Of a stretch of DNA of 51,788 nucleotides, positions 50,286-51,788 are shown in pieces. Below the pieces are notes generated by a model that was given only the letters and a program-made list of their open reading frames with translations, was not told where the DNA came from and ran no database searches. Positions within the stretch are counted from its first letter, which is position 1; each line of letters opens with the position of its first letter. The DNA lies in assembly GCA_937886325.1 (NCBI GenBank), contig CALABV010000188.1:1-51788 (forward strand). Reading direction: 5' to 3'. The translations under genes were made by a program, and so were the position numbers. Source of the stretch: an uncultured Geobacter sp. (lineage in GTDB: Bacteria; Desulfobacterota; Desulfuromonadia; Geobacterales; Geobacteraceae).

Positions 50286-51788
50286 CTAGTTCCCCTCCTT
50301 CCGGGCTGACGACTGTTTTTCCACGTTATAGACCCGCTGACGGGGAGCGATAAAGCCGAGATCAACGTCCTCATAGGAGATACGCGGTCCTTCCGGAGTA
50401 TATTCGGCAATGGTCGTCTTCAGGAAGTTGGCGTCGTCACGCTCTGGAAATTCAGGCTTGTAATGGGCGCCCCGCGACTCGTTTCTCATCAATGCGCCCA
50501 CGGTAATCACCCGGGCCAGATCCAGCATGTGACGAAGCTGTCGGGCAAACTGCGCGGCCTGATTCGCGGTCCCTCGGGCGGTATCAAGGACTCCGATGGA
50601 GTTCCACCGCTCCTGGAAATCCCGCAGCTTTTCGTCCGTTGCCCGTAACCGGTCATTGTAACGCACCACGGTCACGTTTTCGGTCATCAGTTCTCCCAAC
50701 TCCTGCGCCATGCGATAGGGATTCTCGGGACCGTTCATTCGGTATATTCCCGCGAAAATCTCCTCCTGACGCCGCTGCTCCCTGTCGAAACAATCCCGGC
50801 CTGCGTCCGCGGCAACCTTTTTCAGCCCCTTGGCAAAACGCACCGCGGCCGGTCCCGCGACCGTTCCGGAGTAGATGCAGGAAAGGAGAGCATTGGCCCC
50901 GAGCCGGTTGGCGCCGTGGTATTGATAGTCGCACTCTCCCACGGCAAACAGTCCGGGGATATTGGTCATCTGGTCGTAGTCGACCCACATGCCGCCCATG
51001 GAGTAATGGACCCCAGGGAATACCTTCATGGGGAACTTCCGCGGGTCTTCGCCGGCGAACTTCTCGTATATCTCCAGGATGCCGCCCAGCTTGCGATCCA
51101 GATAATCGGCCGGCAAGTGGGTCAGGTCCAGGTACACCTGGTTCTTGCCGTCGATGCCCAGTTTCTCGTCCACACAGACATGGAAGATCTCTCGGGTCGC
51201 GATATCCCGCGGGACCAGATTGCCGTAGGCGGGATACTTCTCTTCAAGAAAGTACCAGGGTTTTCCGTCCTTGAGGGTCCAGATCCGACCACCCTCTCCC
51301 CGTGCCGATTCCGACATGAGACGCAGCTTGTCGATCCCCTGGATGGCCGTCGGGTGCACCTGGATGAACTCGCCGTTCGCGTATCGGACTCCCTGCGCAT
51401 AGAGTGAAGCAGCAGCCGAGCCGGTATTGATGGCCGAGTTCGTTGATTTGCCGAAGATCACCCCGGGCCCGCCGGTTGCCACAATAACGGCGTCAGCTGC
51501 AAAGGTTCGTATCTCCATGGAACGCAGATTCATGGCAGAGATTCCGCGGCAGATTCCGTCATCGTCGACAACCGCGCCGAGAAAATCCCAGAATTCGTAC
51601 TTCGTCACCTTCCCCGCAACCTCGAAACGTCGCACCTGCTCATCAAGGGCATACAGGAGCTGCTGGCCGGTGGTGGCCCCGGCAAATGCCGTACGCCGGT
51701 ACTTGGCGCCGCCAAAGGCGCGGAAATCGAGGTGTCCTTCCGGGGTGCGGTTGAACATGACTCCCATGCGGTCCATCAGCTTGATGAT
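50286..51788 (-). CDS. sdhA: Succinate dehydrogenase/fumarate reductase flavoprotein subunit (partial)
   Basis: The 5' part lies beyond the window, so about 500 C-terminal residues are seen and the N-terminal FAD Rossmann segment is missing. The visible part has GGAKYRRTAFAGATTGQQLL, VIVATGGPG, the active-site EFIQVHPTAI and SESARGEGGRIW, HYSMGGMWVD and GECDYQYHGANRLGANALL, as in FrdA/SdhA. Reads continuously to the edge. The cytochrome b subunit gene is expected upstream, outside the window. It overlaps nothing and is one base from sdhB. Confidence 0.92.
   Translation of the reverse strand: MIKLMDRMGVMFNRTPEGHLDFRAFGGAKYRRTAFAGATTGQQLLYALDEQVRRFEVAGKVTKYEFWDFLGAVVDDDGICRGISAMNLRSMEIRTFAADAVIVATGGPGVIFGKSTNSAINTGSAAASLYAQGVRYANGEFIQVHPTAIQGIDKLRLMSESARGEGGRIWTLKDGKPWYFLEEKYPAYGNLVPRDIATREIFHVCVDEKLGIDGKNQVYLDLTHLPADYLDRKLGGILEIYEKFAGEDPRKFPMKVFPGVHYSMGGMWVDYDQMTNIPGLFAVGECDYQYHGANRLGANALLSCIYSGTVAGPAAVRFAKGLKKVAADAGRDCFDREQRRQEEIFAGIYRMNGPENPYRMAQELGELMTENVTVVRYNDRLRATDEKLRDFQERWNSIGVLDTARGTANQAAQFARQLRHMLDLARVITVGALMRNESRGAHYKPEFPERDDANFLKTTIAEYTPEGPRISYEDVDLGFIAPRQRVYNVEKQSSARKEGN

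Overview
The window looks like a chromosomal segment of a Desulfobacterota (deltaproteobacterial) anaerobe, perhaps from the Syntrophales or a neighbouring order. This is inferred from gene content and order: the run thrS-infC-rpmI-rplT-pheS-pheT-ihfA-merR ending in tRNA-Pro, a ferredoxin-linked indolepyruvate oxidoreductase with phenylacetate-CoA ligases and branched-chain-type ABC transporters, QueD/QueE, EF-P with EpmA and EpmB, and a fumarate reductase/succinate dehydrogenase pair. The DNA is moderately GC-rich and densely coded. I see no insertion sequence, prophage, CRISPR array or replication origin.

Layout. 1-2.5 kb: a secreted Gly/His/Pro-rich protein and an R3H-domain ATPase. 2.6-4.5 kb (minus): queD-queE plus a creatininase-family hydrolase. 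4.7-8.2 kb (plus): a lytic transglycosylase and pgsA, then nadB, chorismate mutase and a free-standing DAHP-synthase regulatory domain. 8.2-23.4 kb (minus): one long run beginning at a good promoter near 23.35 kb: iorA-iorB-paaK-ACT-livK-livK-livH-livM-livG-livF-paaK-trpS-scpA-scpB-memo. Its first eleven genes make an aryl-pyruvate/aryl-acetate module (import, CoA activation, ferredoxin-linked oxidation or reductive carboxylation). 23.5-26.5 kb (minus): ihfB/HU, a Na/Pi-cotransporter-PhoU protein and an Ppx/GppA phosphatase. 26.9-32.7 kb (minus): aldehyde dehydrogenase, class III aminotransferase, a cyclic-2,3-diphosphoglycerate-synthetase-like protein, an unknown protein and rlmD.

32.9-36.9 kb holds infA, then efp-epmA converging on epmB, with an acyl-ACP thioesterase and a SEC-C protein upstream of epmB. 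38-39.5 kb holds a cytidylate-kinase-like protein and a YkgJ-type cysteine-cluster protein. 39.6-47.4 kb (minus) is the translation super-operon, flanked by tRNA-Val(GAC) upstream and tRNA-Pro(GGG) downstream. It contains an infC with an ATA start and an intrinsic terminator directly in front of pheS. 47.4-51.8 kb (minus) ends with the partial sdhA/frdA, sdhB/frdB, a Cas6-like RAMP protein and a glycosyltransferase family 9 protein.

The points most worth following are the ATA start of infC, the orphan Cas6-like protein, the isolated DAHP-synthase regulatory domain, the creatininase in the queuosine operon, trpS placed 9 bases behind an aryl-CoA ligase, and several RNA hairpins inside operons. 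None is proven to be a new system. All functions are assigned by reading motifs by eye, without database searches.
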